Both the position numbers and the translations under genes were made by a program. Under the pieces are notes generated by a model that saw only the letters and a list, made by a program, of their open reading frames with translations, was not told the origin of the DNA and made no database searches. From the NCBI GenBank assembly GCA_002162675.1, contig MAAE01000007.1:62001-126000 (forward strand): a stretch of 64,000 nucleotides of DNA, written 5' to 3'. Positions within the stretch are counted from its first letter, which is position 1. Every line of letters begins with the position of its first letter. The stretch is from Colwellia sp. 39_35_sub15_T18 (lineage in GTDB: Bacteria; Pseudomonadota; Gammaproteobacteria; Enterobacterales; Alteromonadaceae). Shown in pieces: positions 30,173 through 39,231 of this stretch.

Positions 30173-31405
30173 TTAATCATCTGAAATTAATATTTCATCC
30201 TGCTGACCATATTTACCCATGCAGTAGCTGTCACTTTGTAATGCTTCGTGCCCGTTGGTGTTTTTTTCACTATCAAAGGCCGAAAAAGGTTTATGGTATG
30301 TTTTTACCAGACCTTCAATTGGCACCTTGATATTTTCTAATGCTCGGCGTATCGCCTCACGATCTTTGATGATGTCTCCGCTAAGATCTGTTTGTTTTAT
30401 TGCTTGAATAAGTAACTTGGTTAAATCGTAAGCATGAATAAAACCCACTGCTGACTTCAAATCTTTAGGCTCAGTAATAAGACCATTAGAATAGCTAACA
30501 AGTTGTTCAAAAACCTGTTGGGCTAATGGGCTTTGCTCCGCATTAGTAAAAGAAAAACAAGATTGAATAAAATGTAAATTGAGTTTTTTTCTGGCGTCAG
30601 CATTAACAACCTCATGAAAATTGCCACCGGTAATACCCCAATGGCTGATAATTGGCAAGCGTTGGGCTAATGGGTATTTAAGCATTTCTTTGGCTATGAT
30701 AGCCCCTTCAACAGCATTGCCGACTAATATCACACAATCACTGCCTTTATCCATAATGTTATCAAGCACAAAACGAGCGCCTTTTGCCTTTAAATTCCAG
30801 CTAAAACGAGTCAACCTTGGCGTCTCAATATTATAATTATTAAGCGCTTTAGACATACTTTGTAAATTAGAATCCCCCCAAGGCGATTCTTCAAGCAATA
30901 AGTGCGGGTTTTGGCATTTTTGGTTATTCATGGCAAAATTAATAATCACCGGCCCTGCTTGTGTATCGTCAACCGATAAACGAAATACCCAGTTTTCTGG
31001 CGATGGATAGCGAGTAATTGGCCCGCCAGCAGCCCATGGTACAAGTGTTAATGCTTTATTTTCATTAATAAAAGCACGGTTTTTTATTAACGGCGGTGAG
31101 TGAATACCTGAATAAATAACTAACGCGTTAGGGTCGTCAATAAATATTTGATAATTACGTTTACTGCGCACAACGTTACCGCGATGATCTAAATATTTAA
31201 AAGCAATTTTATAGCCAGCAATGTGATTATCAATTTCATTAAAGGCAACCTCAATCCCTTGCTGTATAGCTTGGGCAGATTCATGGTGATTAGCAATATC
31301 GGCGTCTTGGTATATATATAACACCTTTTCGCTAACTTCTTCAGCCAACAATGAACCGATTGATGACAGTAAAATTAATACGGTAATCTTTAGTCTGTTT
31401 TTCAT
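30173..31405 (-). CDS. Periplasmic ligand-binding (substrate-binding type 1) protein
   Basis: Signal peptide; SBP fold-type sequence (QGIEVAFNEIDNHIAGYKIAFKYLDHRGN...). Confidence 0.82.
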   Translation of the reverse strand: MKNRLKITVLILLSSIGSLLAEEVSEKVLYIYQDADIANHHESAQAIQQGIEVAFNEIDNHIAGYKIAFKYLDHRGNVVRSKRNYQIFIDDPNALVIYSGIHSPPLIKNRAFINENKALTLVPWAAGGPITRYPSPENWVFRLSVDDTQAGPVIINFAMNNQKCQNPHLLLEESPWGDSNLQSMSKALNNYNIETPRLTRFSWNLKAKGARFVLDNIMDKGSDCVILVGNAVEGAIIAKEMLKYPLAQRLPIISHWGITGGNFHEVVNADARKKLNLHFIQSCFSFTNAEQSPLAQQVFEQLVSYSNGLITEPKDLKSAVGFIHAYDLTKLLIQAIKQTDLSGDIIKDREAIRRALENIKVPIEGLVKTYHKPFSAFDSEKNTNGHEALQSDSYCMGKYGQQDEILISDD

Positions 31406-31503
31406 TTATGCCTCACTGAAATATAAAATTCATTTGTAATGACGATATTCATTCGTCGCCCCCTTTACATCAAAATTGTTGTACTAAAGCTAATATTTGA
31501 ACA

Positions 31504-33204
31504 CTATGTTTGCAACCATTTTTTTTCTATTGCTACCGCTGATAACGGTCTTTCAAAAAAGTAACCTTGTATTTCATCGGCATTTAGTTGGCAACACAAT
31601 TCATGTTGAAACTGCGTTTCAACGCCTTCAGCAATAATATGCAAGCCAATAGTGCTCGCCATTACGGCAATTCCTTTTACTATGGCTAAATGCCGTATTT
31701 CAGCATTTGATTGTGGCAAAAGAGATTTATCTAATTTAACAATATTAATCGGGTAATTGAGTAAGTGCGATAAGGAAGAAAAACCCGTGCCAAAATCGTC
31801 TAACGCTAACTTGCAACCCAGATCATTAAGTTGCGCTATACGCCTGCTACTGCTTTCCTCGTCTTGAGATAACAAGGCAGTTTCAGTAAGTTCTAATACA
31901 ATGGATTCAGGGGCAACATGATATTTTGCTAAGAGTTGTTCAATACTTGAGGTAAGTGATGTATGTACAAGCTGTATCGCTGAGATGTTTATTGCCATGG
32001 TCAGCTCAGCATTAAATTTTGTTTGCCAAACAGACAGCTGTTTAATCGCCGTATCTAATACCCATTCACCTATTTTGTCAATGAGGCGCGATTGTTCTGC
32101 AATAGGAATAAACTCATCTGGTGTACTCTTTAACGAGCAGTTTGGCCATCGAATAAGTGCTTCAAAACCAACCATTTCTTTACTTTTTGTATTGATCACT
32201 GGTTGATAATGAAGTTCAAAGTCTTTATTTTTTATCGATTTTTTTAATTCTATTTCAATTTGATAGTTACGTGAAAACTGCTCTTGCATTAACTCTTCAA
32301 AATAACATAATTGATTTCGCCCTTGCTTCTTAGCGCGGTACATAGCGATATCAGCATACTTTGTTAACGTTTCTGCGGTGTCTGCATTTTGAGGGTGCAT
32401 GGCAATACCAACGCTAACACCGCACTGTATAATATGACCGTCAATTTCAATAGGAACTTCTAATGATTGAATAATACGTTGCGCGACGGCCGTGGCGCTA
32501 TTGGCAAATGTTAGCCCGGTAATTAGAATGGCAAATTCATCTCCGCCAAGGCGACCAAACAACTCATTACCCCGTAAACAAAGACTAATGCGATCAACAA
32601 CATGCTTAAGTAGGTTATCGCCCGTTTCATGCCCGTAGGTATCATTAACATTTTTAAAATGGTCGAGATCTAACAGCAATAGGGCAATATTATGTTGAGA
32701 GCGTTTGTTATTGGCAATAGATACTTTTAACGCTTCTTCAAAATGGTAGCGATTTGATAAGCCCGTTAATGAGTCTTTTTCTGCCAATTCTCGTACTTGG
32801 CAAAAGCTATCGTAGAGTTTTTTCTCCAGCTCAAAGCGCTTTTTAGCTTGAATAATAGCTCGGTGAAGTTTTGCTGGCGTTATTTCACTTTTGGTAATAA
32901 AATCTTGAGCGCCTGCCTGTAAACATGAAAGAGCCAGTACTTCATCGTCAGAATTACTCATCATAACAATAGCCATTTCACCAAGATTAGGCCGGCTTCT
33001 TAGTTCTATCACCATTTCGATGCCATCTATTTTTGGCATTCTATAATCAAGTAATAAAACATCAAAGCGTTTATTTTCAACCGCTTTCAAGCCTTCTTCG
33101 GCAGAGCATACTTCATGTAATCGTGGCGCATATTCATTCTTACTTAATGCTCTTTTAACCGTTTCTCGGTCAATCGCATCATCATCTACCAATAATATTT
33201 CCAT
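31504..33204 (-). CDS. Response regulator with GGDEF and EAL domains
   Basis: REC LLLDYRMPKIDG; GRLGGDEFAIL; GFEALIRWP. Confidence 0.95.
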   Translation of the reverse strand: MEILLVDDDAIDRETVKRALSKNEYAPRLHEVCSAEEGLKAVENKRFDVLLLDYRMPKIDGIEMVIELRSRPNLGEMAIVMMSNSDDEVLALSCLQAGAQDFITKSEITPAKLHRAIIQAKKRFELEKKLYDSFCQVRELAEKDSLTGLSNRYHFEEALKVSIANNKRSQHNIALLLLDLDHFKNVNDTYGHETGDNLLKHVVDRISLCLRGNELFGRLGGDEFAILITGLTFANSATAVAQRIIQSLEVPIEIDGHIIQCGVSVGIAMHPQNADTAETLTKYADIAMYRAKKQGRNQLCYFEELMQEQFSRNYQIEIELKKSIKNKDFELHYQPVINTKSKEMVGFEALIRWPNCSLKSTPDEFIPIAEQSRLIDKIGEWVLDTAIKQLSVWQTKFNAELTMAINISAIQLVHTSLTSSIEQLLAKYHVAPESIVLELTETALLSQDEESSSRRIAQLNDLGCKLALDDFGTGFSSLSHLLNYPINIVKLDKSLLPQSNAEIRHLAIVKGIAVMASTIGLHIIAEGVETQFQHELCCQLNADEIQGYFFERPLSAVAIEKKWLQT

Positions 33205-33272
33205 TATAATTCCTCCTAATCTGAGATTTTACGCGACTAAACCACTAATTCTTTTGAACATTATACATATCA

Positions 33273-34391
33273 TTAATTTGGCCAAACAATGTTGAACTTA
33301 GCACCATGGTCAACTTGCGAGGTAACACTGATAGTGCCGCCATAAATGGCTAATATTTTTTTTACCATGGCTAAACCAAGTCCGTTAGCCTCTATTTCAT
33401 CCTTTGATTTAAGCGTTTGAAATGGCTTAAATATTTTATCCTGTAGCTCAAGAGGAATACCTGGACCGTCATCAGTTATTGAAAATTGATAATCAGCAGC
33501 GTTAGCTAGACAATGTATAGTAATGAGCCCTGATGTTTTATCGTGATGTTTAATGGCATTAGAAATTAAATGAGACAAAACAATGGATAAATGGCGTTTT
33601 GGAAGCTTAATCTCACAATCATTAACGTTGACATCAAATTCCTTACTTATATTTAGCTTGGCGCAGCAATCCTTCACAATGCAGCTAAAATTCAAATGCT
33701 CTGCTGGGGTATTACCTCGCCCCGTCTGCGAATAGTGGCGTAAACCACTCAGTAGTAATTGCATGCGGTTAATACTATTTTCAATCATGCCAAAATACTT
33801 GCTATTACTCGCCACAACATCTTCGGCTAAATCTTCTTTGATCCATGAGGTAACATTTTTTATCGCATTGATGGGCGATTTCAAATCATGAGAGACTATA
33901 TGCATAAATTCATCTATTTCACTATTAAGCTCATAGTTTTTTTTAACTAGCTCTATCTGTGAAGCAATATCTCTAGCCAATAAACGAAAAACTGATATTT
34001 GATATGCAGTCAATTTTTGCGGTTTACTATCCATAACACATAACGTGCCGATGACACAGCCATCAGACATCATCAAAGGTATGCCTGCGCAATATCTAAC
34101 AACCTCTCCATGGACTAGTAGTTTATTTTCAGTGAAACGAATATCTTCAAAGGTATCTGGCACTTCACAAAAGTCATTTTCGTTAAGTATAAGCTCATGA
34201 ATTTCTATGTTTTTATCTAATGATGTAACACTCAAAACCTTGTTTATTCGACACCATTGCTTGCCTACATTGACTAAACTGATTTGTGATATTAGGCAAT
34301 TACATGTATCGGTAGCCAATGTTGTCGCATTGTCAAACGTGTGCTCGAAGTTCATCGCTAAATATGTGCCGTTTTGCTGGTCAAGAAACAA
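33273..34391 (-). CDS. GAF domain-containing sensor histidine kinase
   Basis: GAF-like MMSDGCVIGTLCVMD; HisKA FMHIVSHDLKSPINAI; HATPase DDGPGI. Confidence 0.92.
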   Translation of the reverse strand: MFLDQQNGTYLAMNFEHTFDNATTLATDTCNCLISQISLVNVGKQWCRINKVLSVTSLDKNIEIHELILNENDFCEVPDTFEDIRFTENKLLVHGEVVRYCAGIPLMMSDGCVIGTLCVMDSKPQKLTAYQISVFRLLARDIASQIELVKKNYELNSEIDEFMHIVSHDLKSPINAIKNVTSWIKEDLAEDVVASNSKYFGMIENSINRMQLLLSGLRHYSQTGRGNTPAEHLNFSCIVKDCCAKLNISKEFDVNVNDCEIKLPKRHLSIVLSHLISNAIKHHDKTSGLITIHCLANAADYQFSITDDGPGIPLELQDKIFKPFQTLKSKDEIEANGLGLAMVKKILAIYGGTISVTSQVDHGAKFNIVWPN

Positions 34392-34635
34392 GATAATCCC
34401 ATTAAAATTTTTTATTCCATAATTGAAATCAGTATGGCACCTAACCTTAAAAATATCATTATTAATTGATATAAATCAAAAGACTGCTATAAGAAACATG
34501 GTAACGCTTGATGTAAGCTAGCGTTCAAAAATCTACAATGATTTATAGCTAAACACCGATAAGTAATATTAATGGAAAGAAATGAGCGAAATTTATTTAG
34601 GCTGCTATGGCTAAAAGTATAATTAAAGATGACAG

Positions 34636-34670
34636 AAAAAAGCCCGGATATTGCTATTCGGGCTTTTTTA
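34636..34670. terminator. Intrinsic terminator
   Basis: aaaaaagcccggatattgctattcgggctttttta. Confidence 0.88.
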
Positions 34671-34699
34671 TAAACAAATATATATGCGATTAAATTCAG

Positions 34700-35257
34700 C
34701 TAGTCTCGTTTATACAAAGATTCAATAGTACTAGATTCTATGGTGTTGGCATTAATCATGTAACCTGCTAATGCCCCAGAAGCATCTTCAGGCAAGGCCA
34801 GTGTTTCTACCGAGAGTGCATGTATGGTAAAGCGGTAGTGATGTACGCCATGGCCTGAAGGCGGGCAAGCGCCACCATAGCCCCGGCTACCGTAATCATT
34901 TTTTATTTGCATACTGCCTTGTGGCGCAAGATCTTTTTTCGTACTACCGGCAGCTGTTGCTATTTCTGTCACGTTTTTTGGAATATTCACTACTTGCCAA
35001 TGCCACCAACCACTGCCTGTAGGCGCGTCAGGATCATAGGCGGTAATGGCAAAACTTTTTGTGCCTTTAGGTGCGCCTGACCATTTAAGATGTGGTGATA
35101 AATCGCCGCCAGCACAGCCAAAGCCAGTGAATTCCTGTGCTTTAGGCATAAATTCACCTTGAGCTATATCTTGGCTAGTTAATGTCAGATCGCCGGCAAA
35201 TACCGATGCTGAAAGACCCAGTAATGCAGTTGAAAGAAGTTTCGGTGTATAACGCAT
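34700..35257 (-). CDS. YbhB/YbcL family Raf kinase inhibitor-like protein
   Basis: GAPKGTKSFAITAYDPDAPTGSGWWHWQVVNIP; YGGACPPSGHGVHHYRFTIHAL. Confidence 0.93.
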   Translation of the reverse strand: MRYTPKLLSTALLGLSASVFAGDLTLTSQDIAQGEFMPKAQEFTGFGCAGGDLSPHLKWSGAPKGTKSFAITAYDPDAPTGSGWWHWQVVNIPKNVTEIATAAGSTKKDLAPQGSMQIKNDYGSRGYGGACPPSGHGVHHYRFTIHALSVETLALPEDASGALAGYMINANTIESSTIESLYKRD

Positions 35258-35367
35258 AATTACCCTCGTTAGTTTATGATTAGTTTGTGATTAACTTGTG
35301 ATTAATTTAATCGTTATGTTAACCTTTTTTACCATTGCTATTGCCCCGAAACCGTCATAATTTCGCC

Positions 35368-36186
35368 CTAATCCGCCATTTTAGTTTTTCTAAGTTCAGA
35401 AGGGGTTAACCCAAAGCGTCGTTTAAAACGATCGGTGAATCGTGATTGGGATTGATAACCGCATTTTTCAGCCACTAAACTGATAGGTTGTCGCGTTGTT
35501 TGTAACAAATGCAAACCTAGACTTAATCTAGCTTGATCCTTAATCTCTTGCACACTAGTTCCTTCTGAGTTCAGTTTTCGGCGCAGCGTCGATTCACTCA
35601 TGGCTAACTGTTGACAAATATGTTCATTGGTTAATTCATAAAAGCCATGCTTACAGAACATATCATGTAATCTATGTCCTAATTTGGCATTAGCCATCAT
35701 GGATAAAATTTCTTTATGCCCCATATAACAAAGTAACTCTATGAGCTCTCTTTTTCGTGAAGACCACAAGTTCTTAGGCGCCCAAAGTGCACTTTCAACA
35801 AATTGCTGCAAGCATTGCTCGAGTATCGGCGTTGTTTCACCCATGCAATAATGTTGTTTATTGACAACATTATTTTGCAGACCATTAAAATCTTGATAGT
35901 CAAATTCAATTAACAGCGCAAAATACTCTTCACCTTTCGGGATGTTACGCATGTTTATCGCCGGGCTATCAGATAAAAAGATAAAGTGACCCGCATGGCA
36001 TATCAGTTCGTGATTTTTACCTAGCTCTTTACAACCGCTGAGAACAACCACTAACAATGGTTTTACAATAGGCACATTTAATAGGTTCTGCTCTTTAATT
36101 GACGAATACACCGCAAAAGGCAGTTCATTTCTTTCATTAATAGAGCTTTTGATTGTGTTTTTGATGGTAGTCTGGAGATTGGCCAT
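35368..36186 (-). CDS. AraC family transcriptional regulator
   Basis: C-terminal AraC HTH: MSESTLRRKLNSEGTS...VAEKCGYQSQSRFTDRFKRRFGLTPSELR. Confidence 0.93.
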   Translation of the reverse strand: MANLQTTIKNTIKSSINERNELPFAVYSSIKEQNLLNVPIVKPLLVVVLSGCKELGKNHELICHAGHFIFLSDSPAINMRNIPKGEEYFALLIEFDYQDFNGLQNNVVNKQHYCMGETTPILEQCLQQFVESALWAPKNLWSSRKRELIELLCYMGHKEILSMMANAKLGHRLHDMFCKHGFYELTNEHICQQLAMSESTLRRKLNSEGTSVQEIKDQARLSLGLHLLQTTRQPISLVAEKCGYQSQSRFTDRFKRRFGLTPSELRKTKMAD

Positions 36187-36292
36187 AACGTTCTCTATAC
36201 CTAGCGCCTAAAGCCCGTCATCATGGGACGAACGGCTAATAGTGAAGTCTAGCCCACAGCTCCTTTTTGTGGGCGATCGTTAGTGTGCTTAT

Positions 36293-36661
36293 TTAACTGC
36301 TCTGGGCAACGTAAAAGCTCAGCCCAGCAATTGACCAAAAAAATAGCCAAGAAATATGCTTACCTTTGGTAAACGCAGCCGAAAGTAAACCACTGATTAA
36401 AAATACCGCGGCAATAACCATAAGTATTTGCTGTTGAATATCTTCACTTGGACTCGAAAGCATAAAAAGAATGGCTGCGAACCCCCACCAAGCTACCGTC
36501 GTTAAATGCCATGCGAACCTTAAAACTCGCTTAGTAAACCAGTCACTACCGAGTAATTTAGGTAACTCTCCCTTAAACAATCGAATCAAAATATAGCGCT
36601 CACCGAGATAAGAGTGAACCAAACTTATAAATATTGCTAAAAAAGCACCCGTAACTAACAT
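36293..36661 (-). CDS. Small multi-TM membrane protein
   Basis: MLVTGAFLAIFISLVHSYLGERYILIRLFKGELPKLLGSDWFTKRVLRFAWHLTTVAWWGFA; four hydrophobic segments. Confidence 0.7.
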   Translation of the reverse strand: MLVTGAFLAIFISLVHSYLGERYILIRLFKGELPKLLGSDWFTKRVLRFAWHLTTVAWWGFAAILFMLSSPSEDIQQQILMVIAAVFLISGLLSAAFTKGKHISWLFFWSIAGLSFYVAQSS

Positions 36662-36781
36662 ATAATCCTCATAATTTTTCCACTTGTTGTAAACAGTTAA
36701 CGCCCATAATAGGCAAATTTGTTGGCTAAAGTTAGCGAACAGCAACAAAAGCCAACGATTTTGTTACTGTTCAAATACTTA

Positions 36782-37069
36782 TTATGTGCTTTGAACGCCA
36801 TAACTAATTTGGTAGTGTCTTTGGACATTGTCTGTAACTTTGCCCCAAGTTGAGTTTTTAACTCTTTTTTGGTGGTAATCAAATGCTTGCTGATCGACAA
36901 ACTCCTCATAAACACTAAATACATTAATGTTAGTGCTATCTTGAGTCACTTCAAAGATTAAGCAACCAACTTCTTGTTCAGTCAACTTTTTATGAGTGAT
37001 AAGCTCGCTCTTAACAATAACTAAATCGGTATCAGGCACGACTATATGACCTTGCAAAATAACTTTAGA
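36782..37069 (-). CDS. Antibiotic biosynthesis monooxygenase (ABM)/quinol monooxygenase-like protein, TTG start suggested
   Basis: ABM-like FEVTQDSTNINVFSVYEEFVDQQAFDYHQKR; SD AGAGGTGAGC ahead of TTG. Confidence 0.75.
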   Translation of the reverse strand, partial: SKVILQGHIVVPDTDLVIVKSELITHKKLTEQEVGCLIFEVTQDSTNINVFSVYEEFVDQQAFDYHQKRVKNSTWGKVTDNVQRHYQISYGVQST

Positions 37070-37210
37070 CAATAGCTCACCTCTTAAAGCATAATTATAT
37101 AGCAGGATAAATCTCAACAATTCCCTAGCCATAATCGTTATTTTATTTACCTTAATATCTCATAATTTCAAAGAACTGGAAACAAAAATCAATTTAACCA
37201 TGCAATGACT

Positions 37211-37318
37211 TCATACCGCCCATTCCTGTAAAAAGGCCTCAGCTAAATACTGCATGACCAACTTTATTCTTGTTGCATGACGTAATTCAGGAGGAGGATG
37301 GGAATATCCGCTACTGCT
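37211..37318 (-). pseudogene. C-terminal remnant of LysR family regulator
   Basis: ...SHPPPELRHATRIKLVMQYLAEAFLQEWAV* resembles LysR C-terminal 'HPELR..ARI..(V)M.(Y/F)L'; no upstream gene body. Confidence 0.45.
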
Positions 37319-37473
37319 CACTTTATTGGCAGTAGCACTGCTTGGTTTAGGAGATGGGAAATATGCTATCAGTAGCTACTTTCTGTCAAAAAAACAGAAA
37401 ATTAGCACCTAAGGATGCTAACCCATTAATAAGCTAGCCATAATAAAATCACATAGCGCGAATGCCATCAGAC

Positions 37474-39165
37474 TTAATTCAGTTTAACCTGAGTTGAAGT
37501 TGATGTTTTTGACCAATCTAAGCGTATATCCCAATCATAGCGATGCTCGATAGACAAAGGTGCTTGGCTTTCATCAACGTGTTGTAATACATTGGTGGCT
37601 GAGGTCAAATTAGCGTCCCGGCCAAATATATAACTTTGCTCACGCACGATAGATAAATATGCTTTATTTAACTTAAGCGCGCGTTCGCTAGAGGGAGTGA
37701 TAAGTTCATAGACACTCTGTGCACTAGATACCTTTTGTGAATTTACTGTACCATCTTGATTAAACCATCGTTGCAGCATTTCTTTATTTTGGCGGAATTC
37801 ATCGCCCCCACCAACTCGTTGAAAGTAGGTTAGTATTTCACCCTGTTCTTCACCTAAATTTGGAGCATCTTGTTGTTTAGCTAAGTTGATATAACCCCAT
37901 CCTTCTGAGCCCTCAACTTTACGAGGAAAAGAGAAGGTTTGATCTAATGTCGAACCTATGGTTTTGTGACAACCGGCACAGAAAGCTAGCTCTTGCGAGT
38001 TTTGATGACGTAATTCACCTTTCGCATTTTCAATGTAGGCATTGAGTGTCCAGCCCATATTACTATTCACACCTTTGTCACCTAATAAATGTACTTGGGG
38101 CAAATTTTCAAAATGCTTTTCTTTAGCTTCTAAGTAGTATTCTGACGCCAATTCAGCTTTGTTTTTAAAGCTATGCTTTTTCATGTAACGTACTTCTTTC
38201 ATACGTTGAGCGTTGTATATAGTGCCATCGTCATTAACACCTATATATCGAACGGTATGTAAAAATTCAGTGTTTTCTGGGTACAATAAATTATTTAATG
38301 CTATGTTTTTCGCGTCACCTAAGTAATGTGTACGTAAATTGATTTGACTGACATTGCTTGTTAATTGGCTGTTGCCATCAATATCTGCACCAATGGCGTG
38401 TTCTGATACTGGTATAGTTGAAATACTTTGTACCCCTTTCATGGTCATTTCTACTAACGCCAAGTTAGCAAAATACACGTCGACTGAGAATTTACCGCTT
38501 TTTTCTCGAAAGGCTTTAGGTAGGCGGATCATGGCATCACCTGTAGAGCCATTAGTTGGCCAAAAAGTACTTGGAAAAGGTTTATAATTAAATGCGACCC
38601 AATGGCTACCGTCTTTTGCTAAGCCTTTATCGTCAAAGGCTTTATTTGGATAAGCTAAATTTTTAATTGCCGTTACTTCGCCTTGCCAGTTTTTATTGCT
38701 GCTAAAGCTTTCTACAAAATCAGCATAGTTGTCTTGTGAGATCCATTGCTTAATTTCTTTATCTGAAATTTGCTCTATCAATTGGCTTCTATCAATAAAT
38801 AAATTTTTCCAATGATTTTTAGTACCTAAATCAGAAAATTGATACTCACCTTGTAAATAACCATCATTCATTGTGTTAGGGCGATCAGGGCTATTTGTAT
38901 AAGATTGATGACAAGTATAACAAGGGTTGTTGGTACCTTGTGTTTTGGTATAACACTGAGGTGGGATAACAGACTCTGCATTGTAAATTTCTTGATGTTC
39001 TATGTAGGCCATCGCTGGAATAGCGTCACCCTCTGAATAAGGTGTAGCTAAAGACAGTTCCGCATCAGTTTTTTTATCTATCGACACTTCATTTGACTGC
39101 TCTGAACAAGCAGACAAAATAAAAAGAATCGAGATTATTAGTGTTATTTTAATTGAAGATCGCAT
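37474..39165 (-). CDS. Lipoprotein with two CXXCH haem motifs
   Basis: Lipobox LSAC; CYTCH and CAGCH. Confidence 0.75.
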   Translation of the reverse strand: MRSSIKITLIISILFILSACSEQSNEVSIDKKTDAELSLATPYSEGDAIPAMAYIEHQEIYNAESVIPPQCYTKTQGTNNPCYTCHQSYTNSPDRPNTMNDGYLQGEYQFSDLGTKNHWKNLFIDRSQLIEQISDKEIKQWISQDNYADFVESFSSNKNWQGEVTAIKNLAYPNKAFDDKGLAKDGSHWVAFNYKPFPSTFWPTNGSTGDAMIRLPKAFREKSGKFSVDVYFANLALVEMTMKGVQSISTIPVSEHAIGADIDGNSQLTSNVSQINLRTHYLGDAKNIALNNLLYPENTEFLHTVRYIGVNDDGTIYNAQRMKEVRYMKKHSFKNKAELASEYYLEAKEKHFENLPQVHLLGDKGVNSNMGWTLNAYIENAKGELRHQNSQELAFCAGCHKTIGSTLDQTFSFPRKVEGSEGWGYINLAKQQDAPNLGEEQGEILTYFQRVGGGDEFRQNKEMLQRWFNQDGTVNSQKVSSAQSVYELITPSSERALKLNKAYLSIVREQSYIFGRDANLTSATNVLQHVDESQAPLSIEHRYDWDIRLDWSKTSTSTQVKLN

Positions 39166-39231
39166 TTTTTATCATTTATGAAAGCGGGACAAAAGTCCCG
39201 CTATATTTAAAGCTATCCCTTAATTTAGCAA

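Noticed and set aside
36697-36924. 75-aa ORF overlapping the ABM monooxygenase gene
   Set aside because: Out-of-frame overlap; the ABM frame is clearly the coding one.
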